DNA from: Beaufortia kweichowensis
Taxonomy: Eukaryota; Chordata; Actinopteri; Cypriniformes; Gastromyzontidae
Direction of reading: 5' to 3'
Assembly (NCBI GenBank): GCA_019155185.1
Contig: CM032814.1
Location: forward strand, 2,406,647-2,470,646
Length of the DNA stretch: 64,000 nt
The position numbers and the translations under genes are program-made. Below, piece by piece: positions 11,790 to 22,839 of this stretch; the stretch's first letter is position 1; each line of letters opens with the position of its first letter. The notes under the pieces were generated by a model. That model made no database searches. It was not told where the DNA came from and worked only from the letters and a program-made list of their open reading frames with translations.

Positions 11790-12251
11790 TGCTGACATTT
11801 AAAACCATCACAAACTCTGCACCCTCATACTTTAACTCTCTTCTACACATCTGCTCTCAACCCATCCAGAACCCTGCGCTCAGTGAATGAACGTCGACTG
11901 GTGGTTCCCTCACAGAAGGCACTAAACCTCTTTCTCGCTCTTTCTCCTTCTCTGTTCTCTGCTTGTGGAATAATCTCCCTAACGCAATCCGTTCTGCCAC
12001 ATCCCTCACCTCCTTTAAGAAACAACTAAAAACACACCTCTTCCACCAACACCTGACAGCTTAAAAAAACAAAAACAACGTATTTTCTTTCCCCTACAGG
12101 TATTTATCTAGCACTGCATAACATTGTAAACTTAGTAAAGCACTTCTTAGTACTATTGTTGCCTCTTTTGATGTGTCGCTTCATTGTCTCCTACTATTGT
12201 AAGTCGCTTTGGATAAAAGCGTCAGCTAAATGCCTAAATGTAAATGTAAAT
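11790..12251 (+). mobile_element. L2-like LINE, 3' end (5'-truncated)
   Basis: A decayed ORF2 C-terminus (11801-12064) is followed by about 190 bp of 3' untranslated sequence. This ends in a fish LINE tail, GTAAGTCGCTTTGGATAAAA, then an AAATG-rich terminal repeat. The last 99 bp (12153-12251) recur almost unchanged at 41666-41765. 5' truncation and a short tandem 3' end are normal for L2-clade retrotransposons. The clade is inferred from the protein pattern and tail. Confidence 0.75.
11801..12064 (+). pseudogene. LINE ORF2 C-terminal fragment, frameshifted
   Basis: In the frame starting at 11801 the text reads 'APSYFNSLL', then reaches an in-frame stop near 11885. The +1-type frame carries 'LRSVNERRLVVPS' across 11860-11920, and the first frame resumes with 'LWNNLPNAIRSATSLTSFKK' and 'QLKTHLFHQHLTA' to a TAA stop at 12062-12064. 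The W-N-x-L-P, S-L-x-x-F-K and L-K-T-H-L-F motifs are the hallmark of the C-terminal end of fish L2-type ORF2 proteins, after the reverse transcriptase domain. At least two frameshifts and a stop make it non-functional. Confidence 0.75.
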
Positions 12252-13710
12252 CTTAATTCACTTGCAGAAGTTTTGCACTTGTATATTTAAATGGAACGAT
12301 TTGATTTCTGAACAGTTTCAATAATATACTGTGAAGCCTGACTGGGAAGGAATCCTCCCATCTCCACCTATCAGATTTCTGGGATCAAGCGGGGAATTTC
12401 AGACGCCTTTGTATTCACACATCCTAAACACACTAAGACGATACAGGGACGGAATTGCTTTGATACAGCGCGTGTGCAGTCTCTCGACGCCTAGTCCTCT
12501 GGGTAACCGCAAACAGAATTATGCCCTCTTAGCTAAATAACACAGTTTACCAGGATGACATAGAAAACAGATTAGAGCCTGAGGGAGTCCAGGGAATATC
12601 CACCAACGAGGATGAATATAGAAAATAACACAATGGACCCGAATTCAATAAGGCGGTGAAGTTTTGCGTTCTTCACACTCAAAATAATATTTCATTCCTC
12701 CACCCGTGCTCGTGTGGCTTTATTAGTCACCGTGGAAATTACGGCTGTGTAGCCGAGGTTTTCAAACATGTAATCTCTAATTGTTTTATAATTACCCAGA
12801 TTGTTTTCTCTGAGTATGGGAAATTGCACATAGGAGAGATGAATATTTGATGGAGGTATTACACTGACTGACAGACAGGCCGGTCTTGCGGCCACATGCT
12901 GGAGCAGGGTGTCAAAGATGTTGTGCGTGTCATGGGGGTGTTGTAGGGTTTGGCAGGGGCTGCCGTGAGCAGGGGGCTTTGCCTCAATGACTGCATAGTA
13001 TTAGACCTCTAGGGAAGCCACGCAGCGGGGGTTGGATTAGCCCCTAGTTTACTATAGCACGTGCTTCTCAGTGCATGGCAAACTTGCTCTCGCTCCTCTA
13101 CCCCCTTATTAGAGACCTCCTGGGATTGCCGTTTCCAACCCCATTTTCTTTTACCCATTTGCTTCGCACGCTTGTCCTATTAAACGTCACTCACCTGCGA
13201 TTTACATAATTGAGTCAAGTTCAACTCGCTTCTTTTTTTAAATTAAAGAGCAAGTTCTTATTAAATGTGTGAAATACTTCCCAGGTGCATTGAGGGATCT
13301 GTTCTATGTATCTATAACATGGAGGGGTAAAGGGTGAAAGAATTTCAGTTTTTGCATTGCTTCAATGAACTATCTTCCTATTCTGATTTGATAAGACTTT
13401 TTACTTTCAGAATGCACTTTTCATTGTGAACCAGTCCCGATTTAATAGTGTTTATGGTAAATACATAAATAGTCTTTGTTATCTTTCATCAGAATGCAAT
13501 GACTTGCTTTGACTCTGAAACAACTTTCCAGCTGACATCATCAAGCCATGTTATTGTTCAACCCAACCGCCTGTTCTACATGTAACTTTTTCATGATCAA
13601 TGATGTCCTGCCGTATCATTTTTATGGCACACCAGCTTTACATTTTCTAAACTCGATGATCCTCGGAAGGGTCACGTAAGCAATTTACTAAAATAACAAT
13701 TATTGGCTGT
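12252..13710. promoter_or_regulatory. Moderate-GC non-coding stretch, candidate regulatory islands
   Basis: Between about 12320 and 13210 the sequence is complex, contains no recognised repeat, and has homeodomain-type motifs (CTAATTG and ATAATTACCC near 12780-12800). ORFs at 12331-12540, 12656-12850 and 12692-12895 overlap on both strands and match nothing. The tail (13220-13710) is ordinary AT-rich DNA. Confidence 0.3.
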
Positions 13711-13864
13711 ATGGTTTCATAAAGAATCTTTAACATCCAGAAAACTATTGTTTGCAAAAAGGTTCTTTAGGCTATAAAAAGGTTTTGTTAAGAACTTTAA
13801 CTGAAAGGTTCTTTGGGGAACCAAACATGGTCATTCTATGGCATCATTGCGTAGAGCCTTTTAG
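13711..13864 (+). repeat. Degraded teleost interspersed repeat ('ggttcttt...gaacc' family)
   Basis: Contains AAAGAATCTTTAAC, then GGTTCTTTAG, AAGAACTTTAACTGAAAGG, TTCTTTGGGGAACCAAA and TTCTATGGCATCATTGC in order. This order matches a very common cyprinid repeat as I remember it. Its transposon class is unknown to me. The 115-codon ORF at 13752-14099 runs through it and is artefactual. Confidence 0.5.
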
Positions 13865-15045
13865 ACAGACGACCGGTCAATCACAGTTGCATCAAATACT
13901 CTGTTTCTGTAAAATACAAATTTTCAGAAATACAAATTTCTGTAAAATAGGAAATAAAATGTTTGGAAATATATCAATATTTCCAACTTACACAGTAAAG
14001 CACACGACTTTTAGTGAAGCATTTAAAGCACCGACACTTCTGCACAGTACTGTAAACAGCTGCGTTAACCAGCATTTAAAAGCTTTAGCGCTCTATTAAT
14101 TGACATCATTGGTCAGTGTAAGTCCACTTTAGAGGGTTCAAGAGGTCGTGGCATATATAAAGTCTCATACATGCATACTACAGCACAAAAGTGCCTAAAA
14201 CCAACAAACCATCCACCACAGCACACCATGCTCCACATCTGTGCACCTGGTGGTTGCCTGGGGACTGTCTGCTACTGTCTTTAGGCAAGACAAGGAGAGA
14301 TTGGTACTCTCCCATTGGTTGGCCTTATGGCATTGCTGGGCTAAACAGCTGACAGGTGTTTTCCAGCACACGTTCCTTGTTTTCCAGCCAGCTTGTACAT
14401 CTACCCCCATGCTGCAGGCATCCCCTGATATATGCATCATGGTTATTTCTGCCATGAAGTTAAAGCGAGAGCTTGTTTATTGCTCAATGGTTTTTACAGG
14501 ATCTGAGCGCGTATAAAACAGCAAGCCATTTGTAGACACGGGTAGTGGGTGGCTGCACGGTAGCATGCTTAACTGAGCTCTCTTTATACTCGGGATATTT
14601 GTTGGCAGCATTCACACTGACGTCAGACTATTTAGCAGTTCACATTCAGCTTTCTGCACCAGAGGTGACGGAGGTGTTAGTTGGTGGTCCGTCCCCTTTG
14701 AGGATTCACCGTCACGTGCGATGCCTTAACATGCCCGTTTCCTTCCAACACTGTTTTAAAGTTAGTAGATCAGATTTATTGTGATGTTGTTTGACTGTTG
14801 TGTAAAAGAGAAAAGTTAATTGTAAGAATATGTAATTGCAGTCAGCGTGAAATGACATTTGCAACCCACCTAACTAGCATAATCTGACGTATCTGATTGA
14901 AATGGATTGTCAATCAGATTGTAAAAAGTGGGCGTTTTGTAAAACAATCACACAGGGTGACTGAAAATTAGGGATGTATTTTTTCGTCATTCACAATACA
15001 ATTTTAAAATCCTTTGTACGGTTACAAAGCTGTACCTTGTACCGT
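13865..15045. other. Non-coding DNA, no gene recognised
   Basis: Two overlapping opposite-strand ORFs (14195-14455 and 14241-14516, about 90 codons) and one at 14545-14784 lie in a slightly GC-richer patch. None shows a domain, signal or splice context I recognise. Confidence 0.5.
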
Positions 15046-15420
15046 TGGTCGTAATCCTCCGCAGCATTACCGAATCTGACCTAAGGTCCACATATCACAC
15101 CCACAGTCACCGGTATCAGGTCAGAGGTCGTGACCCGCACAGGTAGAGCCACGCACACACTACAAGACCCCACGCACCGCCTGGCTCTGTTGTGGCGAGG
15201 TCCGGGTCCCTGACACCGCAGCTCAAAGCGCCCCGCTAGCAACTGCAGTTTGATTTGTCGATTTAGGGGGGCGGGACGGGGTTGGTGTTGAGGGGCAGAG
15301 AGGAGGTTATTGCTCTAATGGGGGGTGAGACAATAGGCCATCACTAATCAGGGACCTCAAGGTTGCCATGAGGTTAATTGTAATGCAGGTGGCACTTGTA
15401 TAAGGGGGTGAAGAAAAAAA
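15046..15420. promoter_or_regulatory. GC-rich non-coding island
   Basis: One of the most GC-rich blocks in the window, with CpGs through 15150-15270 and a G-rich run (GGGGGGCGGGACGGGG) around 15266. There is no ORF of note. It holds a dense group of nuclear-receptor half-sites (15077-15136). It could be an enhancer or the CpG-rich start of an unannotated transcript, but no TATA or initiator arrangement is clear. Confidence 0.35.
15077..15136. promoter_or_regulatory. Cluster of nuclear-receptor half-sites including a DR1-like pair
   Basis: TGACCT (15077-15082), AGGTCC (15084-15089), AGGTCA (15118-15123), AGGTCG (15125-15130) and TGACCC (15131-15136) occur in 60 bp. AGGTCA-G-AGGTCG is a near-consensus direct repeat with 1-bp spacing, the type used by RXR, COUP-TF and HNF4. 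Confidence 0.4.
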
Positions 15421-18400
15421 AACAGTTGACTGCTTTACTGCTCTGTCCATTGTGATTTAACATCAGCCCCCCAGGCCAGGATTTGCTTTAGTCTCTCACT
15501 CTCTTTCCTCTGTGTCCCCTTCACCTTTTAATCTCTTATTATCTACCAATTCTCATTCGGGTCTCTGTGGGTTAAAGAAAACCTTTCACCAAATTTCAAA
15601 AAGGAAATGTAAATATTGAGCCTGTCCTGCCCTGCAGTGGCTGTTGTGATGCGCAGGAGATCCATTGATGAACTCATTGCTCCTTCACACTGCATTTTAC
15701 ATTCGCTGGAAGTGTCCTTTTGTATCATTGTTATTTGTTTAAATTGACAGAAACGGCAGAATTTGCGTGTCATTGTGAGCTTTAGCCAGAGCATCTCCAA
15801 ATAAGAAGCTCCCGGTGAATAGAAGATGTGACGGCTTCCTTTAGATGTTTACATTAGCTTTGTTAAGGCACATTGTTTGTCACTGCTTAGTCTCCACTTA
15901 GTTTGTCATTTACATTCGCCTCTATTGGTTTTAGGGACTTTAAGATGCATGCAATTATTTGCAGATAGAGAAATGCTTTGCAGTAGTGATTTCTACATCA
16001 CAAACATGTGATTACAGTCATGGTGTGAGGATGTTTTATAATCAATGTTCTTTGAAATTCTGTTACTTAAGTTTATTTAAGTAATTGGTGTAAACGTTAA
16101 GAATTGTAAACTAAGTTCACCTTTGTTAAGTTGTAATTATACAAGTATTTTTAGTTACAAACCAACATTTTAAATGCTTTTAATCTTGTTTTCATGTATG
16201 TAATTATGGATAAATGAGAGTTTGAGAATGAGTACAATACAATAAAAGCTTCCAAAACAAAAAAATAATAAAATTAAGGTAAATGGATGAAAATATTAAT
16301 AGAGAGAAATGTGTATATACAAAGATAAATACATTATAAACAAAAACAATTATGTCCAAGAGATTGATTAAATATTGATTATATTTATTACGTTATATAA
16401 ATATGAATAAAATATTATGATAATACGATACATTAATAAAATAATACAATGGCTAAAGATATGTTTTGCTGTAATAATCTGCACATTTCTCTGATTGCCC
16501 TGACAGTGAAAACTCAACAACACCTTGTATATTTAAACAAATGATATTTTAATTTGTGAAATAAAATTAATTTTAAATCGCTGAAGCTTTAATCTGTTTA
16601 ATTTCTTTGTGTACATTTAGTCATTTTGATACATTTAAGGATAATGATACACTTAATAATCAGTTTGTATGTTTCAGAAGTCTTTGTGGAGATTACTTCA
16701 GTGCCAGATTTCATGTGAGAGACAGTCAGCACTCGATCAGCCGCACGTCATGTCTCTTTAGTGACTGCTACCCCTCCATTCCCACTCCATCAATAAATTC
16801 TGTGACACTTCAAAGGACTCAGTTGGTGTAGATCCATTTAAAAAGCACATGTTTTCAAAGGACCAGACCATAGGCTGCTTTACCCAGCACATACTAGGAG
16901 GTGGATACTGTTGTAAGTTACTAAAGGATTGTGGGGGAAAAGGTCTGAAAGACAAACATGTCTGTGTCTGCCGTCCTGCTGAAGCAAATGGTATCTGTTT
17001 ATTCAGCTGATGATTGGACAGTGGCCAGAGCGTGTCAGTCCTGGGCTGTTTCAAATCGAACTTAACGTAAGAGAAATACTTTCAAGGGTGCGTTTGATAT
17101 GATGACAAATGAGATGGCTTGATGCTTGGGTGACAGTGGCAAAGATGAGGGCAGGGATAGCGGCACTCAGTTTCTGCCAAGTTCTCTTCCTGTCAGGCGA
17201 TCACTTTGAGAGGGGCATTACGCATTCAAGTCACTGTTGCGTCTTTCATAAAATGCGCTAAGAGAGACACATTCTTAACACGAAAAAAGAGGAAAATGGG
17301 TTGGGGGAAAGTGTGTTACAATGGTTCATTTTTGGCAAAAAAAGGAGTGAAGACACAGTCAAGTGCATTGTAAATGTCGAAAGGAGAGTTTCTCAATGTT
17401 AGGGAAATCAATAGAGCCTTGGGGAGACTCTTGTGACCAATCCTACAGTTTCCCAGTGCACTTTTAGTGACCGCTTGAGTGAGTCACATTACTAACATTC
17501 TCTTTAACTCTCTCCTAGTGACCCAAACCTGTGCTGTGTTTTAAAAATCTCTCGTCACTGCTCATTTTTTAGCACCACAAAAGTAGAGAAAAATGAGTTG
17601 GAGCTGTTGTAAAAACACTTCACATATTATGTATAATCAGACTACAAATCAGACTGGCTTTGAAACTATTTGTCATGTTTTAAATCTATCTTTATCTTCA
17701 AATTTTTAAGGGAAAGAAACAACCATCATCAGATCTACTTCATTGATCCCAATAGCATTAATGTTACATTTCTTACATTTTGATGCAGATAAAAATATAT
17801 AATAATTTTAAAAACCATTACTCATAATTGCATTACAGATAGTATGTTAAGGATTGTTGAGAATTGGATCACAACACATCACATATAATGCATTACAAAA
17901 CAAAAGGGGAATGATTTTGGACACAGCGCCGGTCAGAGAAAGCATAAAGGCATCTACTGTAGCATGAGATTAAATGCTGGTTTAAGATACTTGATTTTTC
18001 TATGAGTGCCATAACATTTTGCATGCAAAAATATGCAATTTTTCCTCTCTCAGATTTATTTTAATCCAAGAGTTTCAAAGTTACACCATTCAAATAGCAT
18101 TAGCACAGTGATTATGCACTTGGCTCCTGTAAAGTTCCAGTGTGATAAACAGCTGTCATCTTTCACCTCATTTGCCTGACCGAGGCCTGGCAGTGTGACT
18201 GATAAAGCAGTTCAATTTGAACCATCACACCATATTTACCATATTAAAGTAGATATGTGACAGAGAACGACAAGCAGAACCAGCTAACTGATTAAGGCGT
18301 CTTCATTACCTGTACCTTAGAGACATCTGTGACTTCCTCTCATATCCTCTCTCAAGACAACATGGGCAGGAAATCCGTCTCGTTCTCCACTTCTTAAATG

Positions 18401-18519
18401 GCTTTGAAATCAACCGCGTCGGCCTGTGAACCACTCCCAAAATGTGCCGTGAGACTTTTCTACCTGAATGTGTCATCTCACATTAGTTGCGGTTGCAGGG
18501 ATTGGATTGTCAAATTGAT
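15421..18519. other. Non-coding DNA with possible islands, no gene recognised
   Basis: 15421-15840 and roughly 16860-17560 are moderate in GC and complex. 15900-16600 is very AT-rich. Overlapping short ORFs at 15543-15800, 16607-16831 and 16758-17054 have no family resemblance. No repeat was identified. Confidence 0.5.
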
Positions 18520-19075
18520 ATTAGGGAAATACTCGCGCCAAAAAATGAAATTTCTGTCATTATTTACTCACGTTTGTGTCATTCCAAACCCTTTTGTGCA
18601 TAATAACGGCCCAAAAAATCTACATAAAAGTTGTAAATAATTCATTCAAATTGTATGCTATACGTGACGTATTCTGCAACCATACAATAGATTAAAAATC
18701 CTGAAATTTAAAGTGTTATTCACTAAGATTTGTCCTTTATCATAATCTAATACAGACTACAAAGGTGTACTACAAAGATTGTGCGATGACAAGAAAACAG
18801 AAAATGTAATTGCTCAAGATGGCGTGACCAAACATCACTGATATACACTGTCAAGCGAACTCCAAAAAACTCTCAAAAAAATAATGAGTTGCTTCAACCC
18901 ATTATCTGGGTTGAATCAAAAAAGACGACAAAAAAATCAAAAAATTAATCAAATTAAACTGACATTTGGGTTTGTCTATATTTATTTTTTAATTGGAAGA
19001 CAAGGTAAATGATGAAATATAATGAAGAAAGTCATTAAAATCAGAATTTTATTTTAGGTAAACTACTCCTTTAAA
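18520..19075 (+). mobile_element. Degraded non-autonomous TIR DNA transposon
   Basis: The left end reads CCAAAAAATGAAATTTCTGT then CATTATTTACTCA and CATTCCAAACCC. The right end (about 19036-19075) ends GGTAAACTACTCCTTTAAA and, reversed, resembles the left end. This is the layout of the abundant cyprinid repeat whose termini read 'agggatagttcacccaaaaatga', as I remember it. A second fragment lies at 25261-25365. A palindromic GGGTT-type repeat (18893-18915) is nested inside. The 80-codon ORF at 18398-18640 runs into the left end and is chance. Confidence 0.55.
18893..18915. repeat. Palindromic TTCAACCCA/TGGGTTGAA repeat piece
   Basis: TTCAACCCA (18893-18901) and TGGGTTGAA (18907-18915) are exact reverse complements with a 5-bp spacer. 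A related piece (TTTCAACCCACGTTTGGGT) lies near 58468, suggesting a family of GGGTTGAA-rich repeats. Confidence 0.6.
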
Positions 19076-20863
19076 TGCAATCTCTCTTGATTCTTTCAGC
19101 AAGCAGTCAATTTGACTTTCATCCTCTCTCACTAATCAATAGGAGGATTTGCTTTTCCTTGTCACTGGCTATTTTATTAATATTCATGGCATTCATTAGC
19201 ATGAAGCTGGATGGGGAGCTACCGCACAGGGGCTCTAATGTAGTCACTTGACGCCAGTATTGTTTCTAGGGAAACCAGCTTAATGAGTTGCCGTCAGGAA
19301 GGGTGAGATTGTAAACTGATAACACCTTCACTTGGTGCTCTCCATATTTACACATACACACACACGCTCGAGATAGCGCCTACAGCTGTGAAATGGAAGT
19401 TAGCTGTTGTGAAATCCCTTTGCATGTGAACTCTTTTCCCCCATTTACATGCTAACCAATCATGCTAGCTGGCTCGCAAGCCCTGTCAGCAGGGAGAAAT
19501 GGCTGATAATTGTCAACAAACTCTGCTGTGAATGAAGATTCATTTATTAAAGGGTCTTTTATAGAAATTAAAAGGAATTTAATTACTAAATTACATGTCA
19601 AAAATAAAGAAATGATCCAAATCCAAAAGCAGAAAATCGTTTTATCAGTTATCTTACTAGGTATAGCCATCAAGATAGAAAGTTATTAGTATTAAAAAGC
19701 AACTCTGAATACAACAGACAACTAAACCAAATACTTTTTAATGATAGGAACCATGTTACATGTTGCAATGCATGCTGGGAACTTTTGCATGCTCAAAACA
19801 TTGCATGTGTGTTATTTTATTAACAAACTGAAAGTTGTTAGTTCTCTTAGCTATAAATGTTAAGTTAACCATACAAATTAACACAAATTTTACTTCAACA
19901 CCAATTTTCAGGTATCTCTATTTTTTGGTTTTAGTTGAACAAAATGTAAAAAAACAGCGTTGGGTTGGATTTTTTTTCAGCGTAAAAATATTTTGCCGTT
20001 AGAGCCGCACATTGCTTCTCACTCAGCTTTCAGAGAAAAACATTTAAGAATATCTTTCAGTCTTTCAGTATCTTCCCATTTCTGCCGAACGTGACCGTTC
20101 TCATCCATGTTCCTACTCACTGAAGCTCAGGAAAACCTATAACCCTACTCTTCAATTTCATTAAAGACCCTGTTTACCTAATTATTCATGCACTATAAAT
20201 CAAGTAGAATGAATCTATTTCACGTTGCTTAATTGAAAGTGATTTTTTTCCACGGCCGCATATTTGGACGTGATGTTGGATCGCGCCCGGTGATAGATGA
20301 AGAACCCAGTGCAAACAGTTTGAGTGAGTCAGGCCATGATTGATCAATGCCCTCTGGGAGAAGAGAAGGCTGGATCTCAATCCTAGAGCCCGAAGATTAA
20401 AGTCGGAACAAGTCTCCTGTCTTTCTTTCGTGCTTCTGAACCAAAGCCTGACCTTCTCACGTGCACTCATACGATCTTGTGTAGTGACTTGAAAATTGTC
20501 CCAGTGTCTTTCACGAGCGTTGACGTTCTCCAATGGGCCCGTCGGTTTGATTTAAAATGCTCGCAATTTATTAGAGATCCCTACGGTGCGTTTTGTAATT
20601 CCTTTAGACATTTTTGTAAGGGTTTAGTAGTGGCCTTAGTGATGGCACAGTGCGATACTGTAAACCAACTTCAAAGGCTTTATTATTCCTTCGCACCGAT
20701 GACCGTAAAGCCTAGCGCCTTTTGCGAAGATAAAGAAACAAACGTTGGGCAGCTGGAGTGATTCTTTTAGCCTCTTATTCTCATTTCTTCTCTTTTGTCT
20801 TGAATACGGTTGAGGCTTGACTTTTTAAAGTGAGCAGCAAGCAGGGATACACCAGCGGCCAGC
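19076..20863. other. Non-coding DNA with candidate island at 19080-19520
   Basis: 19080-19520 is complex and contains CATTCATTAGCATGAAG and ACTAATCAATAGG-type homeodomain/PBX-like motifs. 20160-20760 is similar, with overlapping 115- and 94-codon ORFs on opposite strands (20186-20533, 20477-20761) that match nothing. 19680-20100 is AT-rich. Enhancer identity is unproven. Confidence 0.35.
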
Positions 20864-20883
20864 GTGTGTGTGTGTGTGTGTGT
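20864..20883. repeat. (GT)10 microsatellite
   Basis: An uninterrupted GT run of about 20 bp. The opposite-strand ORF at 20767-21051 translates through it as alternating threonine-histidine and is artefactual. Confidence 0.95.
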
Positions 20884-21907
20884 TTGCGGGTTTGGAAGGC
20901 AGCAGATGTAAGGGTGGATGTGCATGGGCTGGGAACAGCCAGAATCGCTCTCTCCACTCTGTTCCTCCACTGACCCCTCTATAAGACTGCCAAAAGAGTC
21001 ACGGCGGGGGAGCCGCAGCAAACAGACATGCATTTCATAAGGGGGTGTCAATGGAGAAAGTTATGGAAGGGCATAAAAATACAACATACTTGCACACTGG
21101 GGTCTCACCTCTGAGTAAAATATGTAGAAAATTAAATCGTATTTAAGAAAAATAAAAATTTTAAGAGATGGCTTTGTCTTACTTTACAATAAAATAGTGG
21201 AACGTCTTTACGACAAGATTTGGGGAGATTTATGCTTAAAACAAGTAAAAAATCAATCACATTAAATGTGCATATAAAACTAACAAAAATATGTGAATAT
21301 GTATATTTTCTTCTCATATTAATTAAAGTCCTAAGATAATCATTTAGAATATTAATATTTTATCTTTTTGCAGCACGTTTTCATACAGTGACATCCACAT
21401 TAATTAAAATATGGCCATGACAGTCGGCGAGCATCCTGAAGATATAATCTCTATTCCAATAATTTTGTAATTCTTGAGGACAAATAATGTGAGGAAAGCC
21501 CCTCTCCCACAAGATATAAAAATAGCACTGTTCATGCCCCTCTGTGTCAAAGTTAGGGCACTCAGTGGGGTGCAGACTTCAAAGCAAGAAGGGAATTCTC
21601 CAAAAACAACTGCTGGCAATTTTAAATCAACACACCCTTTGAGTCATCTCTTCTCTCAGAATGCTATTCCAAAATACTCCCTACTCCAATTTTCCATGAC
21701 TCGTGTGTCAATTACTGTTTAGATATTTAATTTCTGTGATTAATTATATATTAAAGTAATAAATTATACAAATATCAAATGACAAAGTTATAATACACTT
21801 CAAGTTAATTATTAATCATATAAAATAAATAATGTGAATGAATATTCGAGTTAATAAAGCAGACTGTTATGTATTGTCATAAAAGCATGGTGGCCCCAGA
21901 CAGCAGT
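20884..21907. other. Non-coding DNA, mostly AT-rich
   Basis: No gene or recognised repeat. Opposite-strand ORFs at 21404-21619 and 21474-21722 overlap and resemble nothing. Confidence 0.55.
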
Positions 21908-21926
21908 AGAGAGAGAGAGAGAGAGA
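21908..21926. repeat. (AG)n microsatellite
   Basis: An AG dinucleotide run of about 19 bp, the first of three purine tracts of the same strand orientation within 2.2 kb. Confidence 0.95.
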
Positions 21927-22768
21927 AAGGGGTTGAGAGAGCCAGTAGAGGACCTGCCTATTTTGCTTAACAGTTGGTGGGAAATGAAAATGACCTGGCG
22001 GGTTAAAGGCCAAAAAACATGTCAAGAATTTCCCAGGATACATTTCAAGGGCGAGCAGGACAGTGAAAAGAGACGCTCGCTTTTATTTGTGCCTCACAAT
22101 CAGATGCGTGTATTTCAACGTCCGTTAAATGAAGAAGGAGAAAAGACTTGTGAAGTAGATTACACTCCATCAACAGAGAGAGAGAGAGAGAGAGAGAGGC
22201 GGGTTATTGTGTGGTGGCTGATGGGTTTGGACTGCAGTGCACTGTGGGTAAGCAGGGCTCTCAGTGTCCTCAGCAGGATGCTGGCTGCTCTGGCCCGTCC
22301 TCAGGTGCTGTCACTCTCCCCTCCACCATATTAATTATAGGATAAGGACTCTAATCCTTTGCCTTTGAAGCACCAGGCTGGTTTTGAAGCTGGACTTTGG
22401 AACACATGAAAATTAATGCTATATGACTGTGTAATTGGAGGAAAACAGACTTCCTTTCAGTTTTCTCTTTTTTATTTCTTTCAATAAATTTTCCATTTCC
22501 GTCACCTGCACCATCTTAGGTAAAAACTACTACATTAATTTAGCATTTGTTGATTCTTGCAGTCAATGCATTTCTGGCTGAATAGTGACATCAACAACCT
22601 TTAACATCTGAAGAAGCTTTCTGTTTCTGAAAGAATTGGTTCTAAGAAAAATTGATGCATCAACCATCTCTCAAGTAAAAACCGCTGAGGTAATATTATA
22701 GTATAAACAAGCTTTTGAGTTTCTGGGAAATCTAAAACAACTGCTAAATGTAACACATAAACATTTTA
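21927..22768. other. Non-coding stretch with a candidate island at 21930-22440
   Basis: The 133-codon ORF at 21933-22334 is the longest in the window, but it reads through the (AG)n tract as an arginine-glutamate repeat and has no known domain. 22200-22440 is moderate-GC and includes CATATTAATTATAGG near 22327, a homeodomain-type site. No repeat was found other than the microsatellites. Confidence 0.35.
22175..22198. repeat. (AG)12 microsatellite
   Basis: An uninterrupted AG run of 24 bp. Confidence 0.95.
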
Positions 22769-22839
22769 GGCCACCTAGTCACCACCTCGAACACCATGGT
22801 AACCACATAGCAACCCCCTAGCAACCACCTGCAACACTG
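22769..22839 (+). repeat. Degenerate 'CTAGCAACCAC' tandem repeat
   Basis: Imperfect tandem units such as CCACCTAGTCACCACC, CACATAGCAACC and CCTAGCAACCACC. The same unit recurs at 58622-58660. This short minisatellite-like motif is common in fish repeats. Confidence 0.55.

Noticed and set aside
13752..14099. 115-codon ORF
   Set aside because: Its N-terminal half is translated from an interspersed repeat.
20767..21051. 94-codon minus-strand ORF with a Thr-His repeat
   Set aside because: Produced by the (GT)10 microsatellite.
21933..22334. 133-codon plus-strand ORF, the longest in the window
   Set aside because: It reads through the (AG)n microsatellite as an Arg-Glu run, has no known domain and no splice or promoter context.
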